64,000 bases of DNA from the NCBI GenBank assembly GCA_963776225.1, contig CAVZLL010000003.1, forward strand, positions 930,001 through 994,000, read 5' to 3'. The notes below the pieces were generated by a model. That model did not search any database. It saw nothing but the letters and a program-made list of their open reading frames with translations, and had not been told where the DNA came from. Positions 1 to 8,510 of the stretch are shown piece after piece; the stretch's first letter is position 1; each line of letters begins with the position of its first letter. The translations under genes were made by a program, and so were the position numbers. Origin of the DNA: Bog-756 sp963776225 (lineage in GTDB: Bacteria > Actinomycetota > Acidimicrobiia > Acidimicrobiales > RAAP-2).

Positions 1-341
1 TTCTCGCACACCACGTCCGCGGTCGCGGCCAGCCGGCGGAACAGGGCCTGGCCCTCGCCCCGGCGCAGGTCGAGGGTGACCCCCTTGCGGCCGCGTCCCT
101 CGACGGCCCACCACATCGAGTACCCGGGTCCGTCGTCGCCGGTCGGGGCGAAGGGGCCGATCGAGCGCATGAAGTCGCCGCCCCGGGGATCCTCGACCTT
201 GATGACCTCCGCGCCCAGCTCGCCGAGCAGGCCCGCACAGAACGGCGCGCTGATCCGGGTGCCGACGTCGACGACCCGGATCCCGGCGAGCGGTGGCCGG
301 TCCGGGGCGCCGGTCACCGGCCCCGAGGGCGGGTCAGTCAC
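1..341 (-). CDS. CaiB/BaiF-type CoA-transferase, N-terminal part (runs off window)
   Basis: Family III CoA-transferases move CoA between acids, activating a carboxylate for beta-oxidation-like steps in the cytoplasm. Only the first 113 codons are present; the rest lies before base 1. Visible family signatures are GIRVVDVGTRISAPFCAGLL near residue 16, LGAEVIKVEDPRGGD, and the later VTLDLRRGEGQALFRRL segment. The GTG start at 341 overlaps the stop codon of the upstream crotonase (334-336), so it is the third gene of an operon read 2411 to 1 (ACAD, crotonase, CoA-transferase). Substrate unknown. Confidence 0.85.
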   Translation of the reverse strand, partial: MTDPPSGPVTGAPDRPPLAGIRVVDVGTRISAPFCAGLLGELGAEVIKVEDPRGGDFMRSIGPFAPTGDDGPGYSMWWAVEGRGRKGVTLDLRRGEGQALFRRLAATADVVCE

Positions 342-1185
342 GATGTTCGGCGAAGACCTCGGCCATCGACCCCTTCTCCTGGCGGGCACGCAACGCGGTG
401 GTGGCGGTGGCCGTGTTGTGCATCCAGTGGTGGGCGAGGAAGTGGTACTTCCACGAAGCGTCCTTCCCCATCAGGGTGGCCGTGTGGTTGAGCGAGTCCT
501 TCACCACCTGTGCGGTCACCGGCGGCACCAGGGCCACCCGGTCGGCGAGCTCGTCCACCCGCTCGGCGAGCTCGTCACGCGGGACCACCCGGTTGACCAG
601 GCCGAGACGCCAGGCCTCCTGTGCGTCGATGACCTCGCCGGTCCAGAGGAACTCCTTGGCCTTGCGGATCCCGAGCTCCCAGGGTTCGACCAGGAGCTCG
701 ACCGCCGCCCCGGTCATCCGGAGCACCGGGTTCTGGAACCGGGCGTCGTCGGCGGCGACGATGAGATCGCACATGCAGGCCAGCATGAGACCCGCCGCCA
801 CGCACGACCCCTGGACCGCCGCGATGGTCGGCTTGCGGAAGGAGTAGAGCCGCCGGCACCGGTCGTAGTACATGACCTGTTCGTGCCGGAACTTGCCCTC
901 CGGGGTCTCGCGCATGCGACGCCACTCGTTCGGCTCGGTGTCGCCCACCAGCTCCTTCAGGTCGTGTCCGGACGAGAAGTGCCGCCCGTTGGCGGCGAGG
1001 ACCACCACCCGCACCTCGTCGTCCTCGTCGGCGCGGTCGAGCGCGGCGTCGATGCCGTCGATGAGCGCGGTGTCCTGCGCGTTGGCGACCTCGGGTCGGT
1101 TCATGGTGATGGTGGCCACGTGCCCCCGCGTCGCGTAGAGGACGACCCCGGTGGCACCCCCGTCCGTTGTCGTTCCGTCCCCCAC
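334..1185 (-). CDS. Enoyl-CoA hydratase/isomerase (crotonase) family protein
   Basis: A 283-residue crotonase-fold protein, slightly longer than the usual 260. The oxyanion-hole segments are visible as GRHFSSGHDLKEL (about residue 70) and VQGSCVAAGLMLACMCDLIVAADDARFQ. The positions that carry catalytic Glu in true hydratases are not Glu here (ARFQNPVLRMTG), so hydration may not be the reaction; isomerase, hydrolase or other crotonase chemistry is possible. The GTG start at 1185 shares one base with the TAG of the preceding ACAD gene (1185-1187), indicating translational coupling in a three-gene operon with the CoA-transferase that follows. Confidence 0.9.
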   Translation of the reverse strand: MGDGTTTDGGATGVVLYATRGHVATITMNRPEVANAQDTALIDGIDAALDRADEDDEVRVVVLAANGRHFSSGHDLKELVGDTEPNEWRRMRETPEGKFRHEQVMYYDRCRRLYSFRKPTIAAVQGSCVAAGLMLACMCDLIVAADDARFQNPVLRMTGAAVELLVEPWELGIRKAKEFLWTGEVIDAQEAWRLGLVNRVVPRDELAERVDELADRVALVPPVTAQVVKDSLNHTATLMGKDASWKYHFLAHHWMHNTATATTALRARQEKGSMAEVFAEHRD

Positions 1186-2411
1186 TAGGACACCTTCCCC
1201 CCCGGCTCACCCGCGGTGGCCGTTGCTCTTGCACGACCCGGACGGGGCAGGCCGAGCACCCGCTCCCCGAGGATGGTGCGCTGGATCTGGTTGGTGCCCG
1301 CCCACACCGAGGACGCCTGGTAATAGAGCCACGAGCGCTCCCAGGCCCCGTTGCCCGGGAGGTGGGAGGCGCCCTTCCAGAGCGGTGCCGCCTCGCCCAG
1401 CACGGCCATGGCCGTGTCGTGCAGTCGCTTGCTCATCTCGCTCCAGTAGAGCTTGAGCGCGCTGCCCTCCGGGCCGGGTTCGAGCCCTTTGGCCAGGCGG
1501 CTCACACTGCGGAGGTTGTGCAGCTGGAAGAGCCGGACCTCGACGTAGGCCTGGGCGAGGCGGTGGCGGAGGCGGGGATCGTCGAACCGGTCGAGCGCGG
1601 CGGCCTGGCGGAGCAGCTCCTCGAGCAGCTGGAGATGGATGACCAGCTGGCGCGGGTTGACGCCCCGCTCGTGGGAGAGCGTCGAGTTGGCCACCCGCCA
1701 TCCTTCGTGCACCGGACCGACCAGTTGGTCCTCGGGCACGAACACCCCGCTGAGGAAGACCTCGTTGAACTCGGCCTCACCGGTGAGCTGGACCAGCGGG
1801 CGCACCTCGATGCCCGGAGCGTGCATGTCGACCACCAGGTAGGAGATGCCGTGGTGCTTCGGGGCGTCGGGATCGGACCGGGCAAGGCAGACCCCCCAGT
1901 CGGCGAATTGGGCGTAGGAGGTCCACACCTTCTGGCCGTCCAGGACCCAGCCGCCGTCGACCGCGGTGGCCCGGGTGGTCACCGATGCCAGGTCGCTGCC
2001 CGCGCCGGGCTCGCTGAACAGTTGGCACCAGAGCTCCTGCGCGGTCAGGATCCCGGGGAGCCAGCGGTCCTTCTGGTGTTCGGTCCCGTGGGCGAGCAGG
2101 GTGGGCCCGGCCAGGTTGACCCCGATCCGGCCCACCAGCTCGGGCGCCAGGGCCCGGGCCAGCTCCTCTTGGACGATGAAGTGCTCGGTCGGCCCGGCGC
2201 CCCTCCCGCCGTACTCCTCGGGCCAGGTCACCCCGACCCAGCCGCCACCGGCCAGCAGGGCCTGCCACTCCCGGCCGGAGGACACCTCGTCGGCGAGATC
2301 GTCGAAGCGCGGAGGGAGTGCCTCTCCGTACTCCCAGGGCAGATGCTCGACCAGCCAGGCACGGATCTCGGAGCGGAACGCGACCTCGGTCGCCGTAGGA
2401 CTCAGGTCCAT
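1185..2411 (-). CDS. Acyl-CoA dehydrogenase (FAD), large-subunit type
   Basis: Flavin-dependent alpha,beta-desaturation of an acyl-CoA. About 408 residues with the N-terminal helical domain, the middle-domain flavin loop CQLFSEPGAGSDLASVTTRA, the DGQKVWTSYAQFADWG segment and the C-terminal WAGTNQIQRTILGERVLGLP. This layout matches the alpha partner of actinobacterial heteromeric ACADs; the divergent ACAD at 2455 looks like the beta partner. I take the ATG at 2411 (MDLSPTATEVAFR, the family's usual beginning); an in-frame GTG lies 9 bases upstream. First gene of the operon with the crotonase and CoA-transferase. Confidence 0.92.
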   Translation of the reverse strand: MDLSPTATEVAFRSEIRAWLVEHLPWEYGEALPPRFDDLADEVSSGREWQALLAGGGWVGVTWPEEYGGRGAGPTEHFIVQEELARALAPELVGRIGVNLAGPTLLAHGTEHQKDRWLPGILTAQELWCQLFSEPGAGSDLASVTTRATAVDGGWVLDGQKVWTSYAQFADWGVCLARSDPDAPKHHGISYLVVDMHAPGIEVRPLVQLTGEAEFNEVFLSGVFVPEDQLVGPVHEGWRVANSTLSHERGVNPRQLVIHLQLLEELLRQAAALDRFDDPRLRHRLAQAYVEVRLFQLHNLRSVSRLAKGLEPGPEGSALKLYWSEMSKRLHDTAMAVLGEAAPLWKGASHLPGNGAWERSWLYYQASSVWAGTNQIQRTILGERVLGLPRPGRARATATAGEPGGKVS

Positions 2412-2441
2412 CGGCCCCACGCGATCGGCGGCATCCAGGTC

Positions 2442-2448
2442 ATACTAT
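2442..2448 (+). promoter_or_regulatory. Leaderless -10 element (TACTAT) for the ACAD at 2455; overlapping divergent -10
   Basis: The 43-base gap between the divergent ACAD genes contains TACTAT at 2443-2448, ending 6 bases before the ATG at 2455. This fits the actinobacterial TANNNT -10 with transcription starting on the A of the start codon, so no leader or ribosome binding site is expected. The same bases read on the minus strand as TAGTAT (2447-2442), about 30 bases before the ATG of the other ACAD, so the two promoters overlap. Confidence 0.5.
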
Positions 2449-2454
2449 CCAGCC

Positions 2455-3534
2455 ATGGACTTCGACCTTTCGCCTGATCAGCGCGCGCTGCAGGACGCGG
2501 CGCGCCAGCTGCTCGACGACCGGTCGAGCTCAGAACGGGTGCGTGCGCATCTCGCGTCGGGTGAGCCGTACGACCGCTCGCTGTGGGCGTCGATGGTCGA
2601 ACAGGGGTGGCCGGCGGTGGCCGTGCCCGAAGGTGACGGCGGTCTCGGGCTCGGCTGGGTCGAAGGCGCCGTGCTGCTCGAAGAGGCGGGTAGGCATGCC
2701 GCACCGGTCCCGCTCGTCCCCCAGCTGGTCGTCCTCGCCGCCATCGCCGGGCGGTCCGAGCATCGGGAGCTGGCCCGGCGGCTCATGGCAGGCGAGGCGC
2801 TCGGCGCGGTGGCCTGGACGGCGTCCGACCGTGCGCTCCGCCGATCGGGCGACGCCGACCACCCCACGCTCTCCGGCCGCCTGGGTCCGGTCGAGGCCGC
2901 GTCGGTCGCCGACGCGGCCGTGGTGATCGCGCCGGACGGCGTCGATCTGGTCGACCTGCGGGCTGCCGGGCGGCCGACGGCCGAGCCGTCGATGGACCTC
3001 ACCCGCACCCTCTCGTGGCTCACGCTCGAGCGCACCCCGGTCACCCGGATCGGCGACGCCGAGGACGCGGTCCGCCTGGGTGCCCTCGGTGCGCTGGCAG
3101 CCTCGGCGGAGCTGCTGGGCGGCGCCGCCCGGGTGCTCGAGATGGCCACCCAGTACGCGAAGGACCGGATCCAGTTCGGGGTGCCGATCGGGAGCTTCCA
3201 GGCCGTCAAGCACCTCTGCGCCGACATGCTGGTCGACGTCGAGGGCATGCGCTCGGCCACCTGGTACGCGGCCTGGGCGCTCTCGGCCGGCGATCCCGGT
3301 GGCCCGATGGCCGCGGCGACCGCCAAGATCTGGTGCGCGGACGCCTCCAAGCGGGTGATGGCGTCCGGACTCCAGGTGCACGGGGGGATCGGGTTCACCT
3401 GGGAGCACGACCTCCACCTCTACCTCAAGCGGGCCCAGTTCTCGCAGCTCGACTACGGCGACGCGGCCCATCACCGGAGCACGCTGGCCGCCGACCTGCA
3501 CGCGGCGGTGCTGAGCGGCAGCGGTGTGATGTGA
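2455..3534 (+). CDS. Acyl-CoA dehydrogenase, small-subunit (beta) type
   Basis: A 359-residue ACAD. The C-terminal half carries YAKDRIQFGVPIGSFQAVKH and LQVHGGIGFTWEHDLHLYLK, hallmarks of the partner subunit in actinobacterial two-subunit ACADs of steroid and lipid catabolism (the FadE26/27 and FadE28/29 arrangement). Its middle domain is poorly conserved, as usual for this subunit. Start chosen at MDFDLSPDQRALQ, the family's normal N-terminus; the reading frame stays open upstream but that is antisense to the divergent ACAD. Followed after 46 bases by an acyl-CoA synthetase. Pairing with the divergent ACAD is inference. Confidence 0.92.
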   Translation: MDFDLSPDQRALQDAARQLLDDRSSSERVRAHLASGEPYDRSLWASMVEQGWPAVAVPEGDGGLGLGWVEGAVLLEEAGRHAAPVPLVPQLVVLAAIAGRSEHRELARRLMAGEALGAVAWTASDRALRRSGDADHPTLSGRLGPVEAASVADAAVVIAPDGVDLVDLRAAGRPTAEPSMDLTRTLSWLTLERTPVTRIGDAEDAVRLGALGALAASAELLGGAARVLEMATQYAKDRIQFGVPIGSFQAVKHLCADMLVDVEGMRSATWYAAWALSAGDPGGPMAAATAKIWCADASKRVMASGLQVHGGIGFTWEHDLHLYLKRAQFSQLDYGDAAHHRSTLAADLHAAVLSGSGVM

Positions 3535-3580
3535 GCAGGCAGCGGTCCGAGGTGACGCGCTCCGGCGTGCGAGGTGCGCG

Positions 3581-5302
3581 GTGACGGAGGGACCAGCCGT
3601 GTCTCCGGTCGCCGATCCCGGGCTCGGCGAGGCGGCACTCCCGGCGTCGAGCGCGGCCGAGCTGTTGCGGAGGAACGCCTCCGACCCGGCGATCAGGGAT
3701 CGCCCGGCCATCCGGTTCGACGACCGGATCCTCACCCACGCCGAGTTCTACCGCCAGTCGTGCCGCTGGGCCAACCTGTTCCTCGCGTCGCGCCGGCCCG
3801 ATCTGCCGCTGCACGTGGCCGTGCTGCTCGACAACATCCCCGAGTACCTGCTCGCCTTCGGTGGCGCCGCCCTGGCCGGGGCGGCGGTGGTGGGCGTCAA
3901 CCACACCCGCCGGGGCGAGCACCTCGCCCACGACGTCCACCACACCCACTGCGCCCTGGTGATCACCGAACCGGCCCATGCGGCGCTGCTCGCACCGGTG
4001 CGCTCCGAGCTCGGCGAGGTCCTGGCCGTCGGCGGGACGCTCGAGGAGGCGCTCGCCGCCCAGCCGGACACCGATCCCCATGCGGAGGGGGGCCTCGACA
4101 CCCCGTGGGCCCTCATCTTCACCAGCGGCACCTCGGCAGCGCCCAAGGCGGTGATCTGCTCGCAACGTCGCATCCTGGTCACCGGCACCCGCATGAGCCA
4201 GATGATGGGCCTCGGTCCCGCCGACATCGGCTACGTCTCGATGCCGCTGTTCCACTCCAACGCGGTCATGGTCGGATGGGCCCCGTCGATCGTGGTGGGG
4301 GCGTCGGTCGCCCTGGCCCGGCGGTTCACCGCGTCGGGATGGCTGCCCGACGTCAGGCGCTACGGCGCGACCTACTTCAACTACACCGGCAAGCCGCTCG
4401 CCTACATCCTGGCCCAGCCCGAACACGCGGACGACGCGGAGAACACCCTGCGGGTGGCCTACGGCAACGAGGGGGCCCCCGCGGTGGTCGATGCGTTCGC
4501 CGAGCGCTTCGGGGTCCGGGTGATCGACGGGTTCGGGGCCACCGAGGGCGGTCTGGCGGTGACCCGCACCGACGGGGCACCACCCGGCTCGGTCGGCCGC
4601 GCCGGGCCCGAGCTCCGGATCGTCGACGAGGACGGGGGCGAGCTGCCCCGGGCCGAGTTCGACGAGAGCGGCGCACTGGTCGACCCCGAGGGGTGCGTCG
4701 GCGAGATCGTCAACACCGCGGGAACCGGGGTCTTCGAGGGCTACTACAACAACGACGAGGCCAACGCCCGGGCCACCCGGAACGGGTGGTACTGGAGCGG
4801 CGACCTCGGCTACCTCGACGCCGAGCGGTTCCTCTACTTCGCCGGCCGGACCGCGGACTGGATCCGGGTCGACGGCGAGAACTTCCCGGTCGGGCCCATC
4901 GAGACGATCGTGGGGCGCCACCCCGACGTGATGCTGTGCGCGGCCTACGGTGTGCCCGACCCCGAGGCCGGCGACCGGGTGATGGCGGCCCTCGTGCTGC
5001 GGCCCGGGGCGACCTTCGACCCGGTAGCCTTCGCCGGCTGGCTGGACGCGCAGGCCGATCTGAGCCCGAAGTGGCGTCCGACCCACGTCCGGGTCGCCGA
5101 CACCATCCCGACCTCACCCACCAACAAGGTGCTGTTGCGGACCCTGGTGCACGAGAAGTACCGGCCGGACCGGGTGGGTGGGGACGCCCTGTGGGTGCGC
5201 CGCCGCACCGACCCGGCCTACCGGCCGTTCGGCGAGGCCGAGGCCGACGAGCTCCGGCGTGAGCTGGTCGACCACGGCCGGGCGCGCTTCTGGGACCTGT
5301 AG
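3581..5302 (+). CDS. AMP-forming acyl-CoA synthetase / CoA ligase
   Basis: Adenylates a carboxylic acid and transfers it to CoA. 573 residues of the ANL superfamily: phosphate loop IFTSGTSAAPKAV near residue 180, GFGATEGG near 315, SGDLGYLD and GRTADWIRVDGENF near 405-430, and the C-terminal catalytic lysine in SPTNKVLLRTL near 510. All motifs are present, so it should be active. The GTG start follows the ACAD by 46 bases and the LLM oxidoreductase follows after 14 bases, so the three form one operon. Relatives of this size include fatty acid and steroid-acid CoA ligases; substrate undetermined. Confidence 0.93.
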   Translation: MTEGPAVSPVADPGLGEAALPASSAAELLRRNASDPAIRDRPAIRFDDRILTHAEFYRQSCRWANLFLASRRPDLPLHVAVLLDNIPEYLLAFGGAALAGAAVVGVNHTRRGEHLAHDVHHTHCALVITEPAHAALLAPVRSELGEVLAVGGTLEEALAAQPDTDPHAEGGLDTPWALIFTSGTSAAPKAVICSQRRILVTGTRMSQMMGLGPADIGYVSMPLFHSNAVMVGWAPSIVVGASVALARRFTASGWLPDVRRYGATYFNYTGKPLAYILAQPEHADDAENTLRVAYGNEGAPAVVDAFAERFGVRVIDGFGATEGGLAVTRTDGAPPGSVGRAGPELRIVDEDGGELPRAEFDESGALVDPEGCVGEIVNTAGTGVFEGYYNNDEANARATRNGWYWSGDLGYLDAERFLYFAGRTADWIRVDGENFPVGPIETIVGRHPDVMLCAAYGVPDPEAGDRVMAALVLRPGATFDPVAFAGWLDAQADLSPKWRPTHVRVADTIPTSPTNKVLLRTLVHEKYRPDRVGGDALWVRRRTDPAYRPFGEAEADELRRELVDHGRARFWDL

Positions 5303-5316
5303 GACCACGCGGGACC

Positions 5317-6201
5317 GTGGACGCGCCCGAGTTCTTCCTCTACCTGCCCCAGCTGCGGATGGACGTCGAGGCGATCGTGGAGCGGGCGGTGGCCGCCGAG
5401 ACGTCCGGCTTCCGGGGGATCGCCTTCATGGACCACATGGCCCCGCCGCTGGCCGAATCACAACCGATGTACGAGGCGATGACGCTGGCCACCTGGGTGG
5501 CGGCACGCACGACCGACCTGCGCGTCGGCCATCTGGTGCTCTGCGACGCCTTCCGCCACCCGGCGGTGCTCGCTCGCCAGGCGGTCACCCTCGACCGGGC
5601 GTCGGGGGGCCGGTTCGAGCTCGGCATCGGGTGGGGCTCGGTGGGCGCGGAACTGGTCGCCTACGGGATCACCGGCGATCCGCCCGCGCAGCGGGTTGCC
5701 CGCCTCGACGAGAGCCTCGAGATCGTCCGGGCCCTGTGGAGCGGCGAGCCGGTCCGGTACTCGGGAGCGCACTTCACGCTCGACTGCGCGGGCCAGCAAC
5801 CCGCACCCGGCGGCCGGCTCCCGATCGTGGTGGGCGGTGCGGGGCCGAAGACCCTCGACCTGGTCCGCCGCCATGCCGACTGGTGGAACCTCCCCATGTA
5901 CGCACTCGACCGGCTCGAGGATCTGCGAGCGGAGGCCGGCACGGCGCGGGTTTCCACCCAGCACCTGCTGGCCTACGTGGCCGACCCGTCGCGACGGGAG
6001 GAGGTCATCGAGCTGGCGACCCGGCGCTTCGGTGGCATGGCCGGTGGGCCGCTGGTCGGTGACGGCGACGAGCTCGTCGAGCACTTCCGCGGGCTGTCGG
6101 AGCGGGGGGTCCAGCGGTTCTACTGCTGGTTCTGCGACTTCGCGCCGGTCGAGACCCTGGCCGCATTCGGCGAGCAGGTCATCGCCGCGCTGGCTCGATA
6201 G
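5317..6201 (+). CDS. LLM-class (luciferase-like) oxidoreductase, probably F420-dependent
   Basis: A 294-residue TIM-barrel protein of the bacterial luciferase-like superfamily. Family segments seen are GIAFMDHM near residue 33, the LDRASGGRFELGIGWGSVGAE stretch near 100, and PIVVGGAGPKTLDLVRRHADWW near 170. In actinobacteria such proteins usually use F420 (dehydrogenation or reduction) and some use FMN (monooxygenation); the sequence alone does not decide. GTG start 14 bases after the acyl-CoA synthetase stop; third gene of the + operon starting at 2455. Confidence 0.9.
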   Translation: MDAPEFFLYLPQLRMDVEAIVERAVAAETSGFRGIAFMDHMAPPLAESQPMYEAMTLATWVAARTTDLRVGHLVLCDAFRHPAVLARQAVTLDRASGGRFELGIGWGSVGAELVAYGITGDPPAQRVARLDESLEIVRALWSGEPVRYSGAHFTLDCAGQQPAPGGRLPIVVGGAGPKTLDLVRRHADWWNLPMYALDRLEDLRAEAGTARVSTQHLLAYVADPSRREEVIELATRRFGGMAGGPLVGDGDELVEHFRGLSERGVQRFYCWFCDFAPVETLAAFGEQVIAALAR

Positions 6202-6217
6202 CCGCTCCGACCCTCGG

Positions 6218-7207
6218 TCATCCCGAGACGGCGTCGACCAGTCCCCACTCGAGCGCGGTGGGTATGGCGAGCACGTCGATGCCCAGGGCGAGGAGCAGCG
6301 TCCGGTGCCGGCCGATGCGCCGGGGGAGGCTCACCGTGCCCCCCGCACCGGGGATGAGCCCGAACCGTACCTCGGGGAGGGAGATCCGGGTCCCGGGATC
6401 GGCGTCGACGCGGCGGGCGAAGGCGGCCAGCTCGATGCCCGAACCGACCGCGTCGCCGTGGAGGTGGGCCACGGCCCGGCTGCCGACGGTGGCGAGCGCG
6501 CGCGCCGGGCTCCGCATGAGGCGCACCAGGTGGGCGGAGACCGGGTCGGACCGCGTGCCGAACTCGTCGAGGTCGCCGCCACTGCAGAACGAGGAGCCCG
6601 CGCCGCGCAGGTGCACGACGGAGACCGCCGGGTCGAGCGCGGCGATCCGGAGCGCCTCGTCGAGCCCGTCGCGCATCGCGGCGTCCAGCGCGTTGCGCAC
6701 CCTCGGCCGGTTGAGGGTGATCTCGAGCTCGTCGGCACTGCGTTCGACCAGCACGGCGGGGCCGTCGCCGCCCGGCCGGTCGACCCGGGGCCGCCCGGCG
6801 CGCCAGCGGGCGAACTCGGGACCGGACTGGAGGAGCCCGTAGGCCGTGGACTCGGCGACCAGCCCCTCCGGGATCGAGCGGCTCTCGCTGCCCCTGAGCA
6901 GGAGGGCGAGGGTGGTGGCGGCGAGCGGGTCGCCGCGGACGGTGGCCGCCACCCGGTCGAGTGCGGGGTCACCCGGCACCATGGCCAGGTCGGCCCAGCC
7001 CGGCTGCCGGGCCGGGTCGGCGACCAGGGCCACCACCACCGACGGGAAGCTCCGCAGGTGGTCCCGGGCGCGTGGATGGAGCACGTCGGGGAGCTCGTCC
7101 CCCTCTACCAGGGTGAGGCCTCCGCCGGGCCCGGCGAGCTCGTCGTAGGCGGTCCCGTCGGTGAGCGCCCGGGCGAACGCCCGGCCGGGCACCGGGACCG
7201 TCTCCAT
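6218..7207 (-). CDS. Crotonase-family protein with about 140-residue N-terminal extension
   Basis: 329 residues. The C-terminal about 190 residues are a crotonase: LNRPRVRNALDAAMRDGLDE, FCSGGDLDEFG, HLHGDAVGSGIELAAFARRV and SLPEVRFGLIPGAGGT, which keeps a Glu in the usual catalytic place. The first 140 residues have no clear crotonase motif but are rich in Ala/Leu and may be a degenerate crotonase half or a docking domain. The open frame continues upstream on the complement of the divergent gene; the ATG at 7207 (METVPVPGRAF) is the last plausible start outside it. Divergent from the unusual CaiB-like gene at 7256, so the two probably act together. Confidence 0.85.
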   Translation of the reverse strand: METVPVPGRAFARALTDGTAYDELAGPGGGLTLVEGDELPDVLHPRARDHLRSFPSVVVALVADPARQPGWADLAMVPGDPALDRVAATVRGDPLAATTLALLLRGSESRSIPEGLVAESTAYGLLQSGPEFARWRAGRPRVDRPGGDGPAVLVERSADELEITLNRPRVRNALDAAMRDGLDEALRIAALDPAVSVVHLRGAGSSFCSGGDLDEFGTRSDPVSAHLVRLMRSPARALATVGSRAVAHLHGDAVGSGIELAAFARRVDADPGTRISLPEVRFGLIPGAGGTVSLPRRIGRHRTLLLALGIDVLAIPTALEWGLVDAVSG

Positions 7208-7255
7208 GCACACGAGGGTACTGTTCGCTGTCCATGGGCCACGGGGACGCCTGAG

Positions 7256-8413
7256 ATGCGCAGCGGGACGGCCGACGGCGGGACCGCCGAGGATCGGGGG
7301 GCCGACGCGTCGGCCTGGGCCGCCAGCGGGCTCCAGGCACTGACCGGCCGGCCGGACGGTCCCGGGCTGGATCCACCGCCGGGCCTGGTGCGCGGCGTGA
7401 GCCGCCTCGCCGGGCGGATCGCCGAGCTCTCGTCGCGCCTCGGGCGGACGCTGCGGGTCGACCCACTCGGCATCCTCGCCGCCCGGTCGGGCGCGGCCGG
7501 CCTCCACAGGGATGGCGACCGCAGTTGCGGAGGCAGCGCGCGGTTGCTCGAAGCAGCCGACGGTTGGGTCGCGGCGAACCTGGCCCGTCCCGACGACTGG
7601 GTCCTGGCCGCGGCGTGGCTCGAGCTCCGAGGGCCGGTGGCGGCGGGTGACTGGGGGCCGGTCGCGGACGCGGTCGCCCGCACCCCCCGGGCGAGGCTGG
7701 TCGAGCGGGCCGCGATGCTCGGACTCCCGGTCGCCGCGCTCGGGGAACGGGCCGGGGCAACCGGCACCGGACCGGTGGCCGGCATCCGGACCCGGGTCAC
7801 CCGGGAGGACCGGAGCTCCGTCGGCCTCCCGGATCTGGTGGTGGCCGACCTCTCCGCCCTCTGGGCCGGACCCCTCGTGGGCTCGCTGCTCGCCGGGTGC
7901 GGGGCGCGTGTCCTGAAGGTCGAGTCGTCCGGCCGGTTGGACGGGGCACGGTTCGGGCCGCCCGCCTTCTACCGCTCCCTCAACGGCGCGAAGGAGTCGG
8001 TCGTGCTCGACCTCGGCGCGACCGCCGGTCGACGACGACTGCACGAGATCGTGTCCGGGGCGGACGTGGTGCTCACCTCGGCCCGCCCCCGGGCCCTCGG
8101 ACAGCTCGGGCTCGACCCCGCAACCGTGGTTGTCGCCGGGCGGACGCGGGTCTGGCTGTCGATCACCGGATACGGGTGGGAGGGTCCGTCAGCGACCCGG
8201 GTGGCCTTCGGCGACGACGCCGCCGTTGCCGGTGGCATGGTGGTCTGGGACGACCGCGGGCCCTGCTTCTGCGCCGATGCCGTGGCCGATCCGCTCACCG
8301 GGCTGGCGGCGACCGCGGCCGTGCTCGAGGTGCTCGATGCTGGGGCCGACGCGTTGGTCGATGCCTCGATGGCCGACGTGACGGCCGGGTTGCTCGCCTC
8401 ACCACTGCGATGA
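7256..8413 (+). CDS. CaiB/BaiF-like CoA-transferase with apparently permuted domain order
   Basis: 385 residues. The family's N-terminal core (DLSALWAGPLVGSLLAGCGA, VLKVESSGRLDGARFGP, KESVVLDLGAT) sits at residues 198-255 rather than at the start. Residues 92-165 (GSARLLEAADGWVAANLARP and on to GLPVAALGE) look like the segment that normally lies after the core. The order is therefore C-terminal-like part, linker, core, ending at VDASMADVTAGLL. Whether the active-site Asp is kept is unclear. ATG at 7256 chosen because upstream frame is antisense to the crotonase at 6218-7207, from which it diverges with 48 bases between. Confidence 0.82.
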   Translation: MRSGTADGGTAEDRGADASAWAASGLQALTGRPDGPGLDPPPGLVRGVSRLAGRIAELSSRLGRTLRVDPLGILAARSGAAGLHRDGDRSCGGSARLLEAADGWVAANLARPDDWVLAAAWLELRGPVAAGDWGPVADAVARTPRARLVERAAMLGLPVAALGERAGATGTGPVAGIRTRVTREDRSSVGLPDLVVADLSALWAGPLVGSLLAGCGARVLKVESSGRLDGARFGPPAFYRSLNGAKESVVLDLGATAGRRRLHEIVSGADVVLTSARPRALGQLGLDPATVVVAGRTRVWLSITGYGWEGPSATRVAFGDDAAVAGGMVVWDDRGPCFCADAVADPLTGLAATAAVLEVLDAGADALVDASMADVTAGLLASPLR

Positions 8414-8414
8414 C

Positions 8415-8457
8415 CACCCCCTAGGGGTGACCACCCGGTGAGATGACGCCCTACAGT
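8415..8457 (+). promoter_or_regulatory. Inverted repeat, direct repeat and putative promoter before the amidohydrolase
   Basis: CACCCC-CTA-GGGGTG (8415-8429) is a perfect 6-bp inverted repeat starting just after the stop codon of the upstream gene. TGACCACCC occurs twice, at 8411-8419 and 8428-8436. TACAGT at 8452-8457 is a possible -10, about 50 bases before the amidohydrolase ATG, which has a strong GGGGGAG ribosome binding site. The repeat could be an operator just upstream of the -10 or a short terminator hairpin. Confidence 0.35.
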
Positions 8458-8510
8458 GGGGTCTGCCAGAATCGAATGGTCCGGGTCCCGGTCCACTGGG
8501 GGGAGCGCAG

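Noticed and set aside
5178..6062. Alternative 294-codon + frame over the LLM oxidoreductase
   Set aside because: Arg/Gly/Pro-rich shadow of the real gene in another frame, with no motif.
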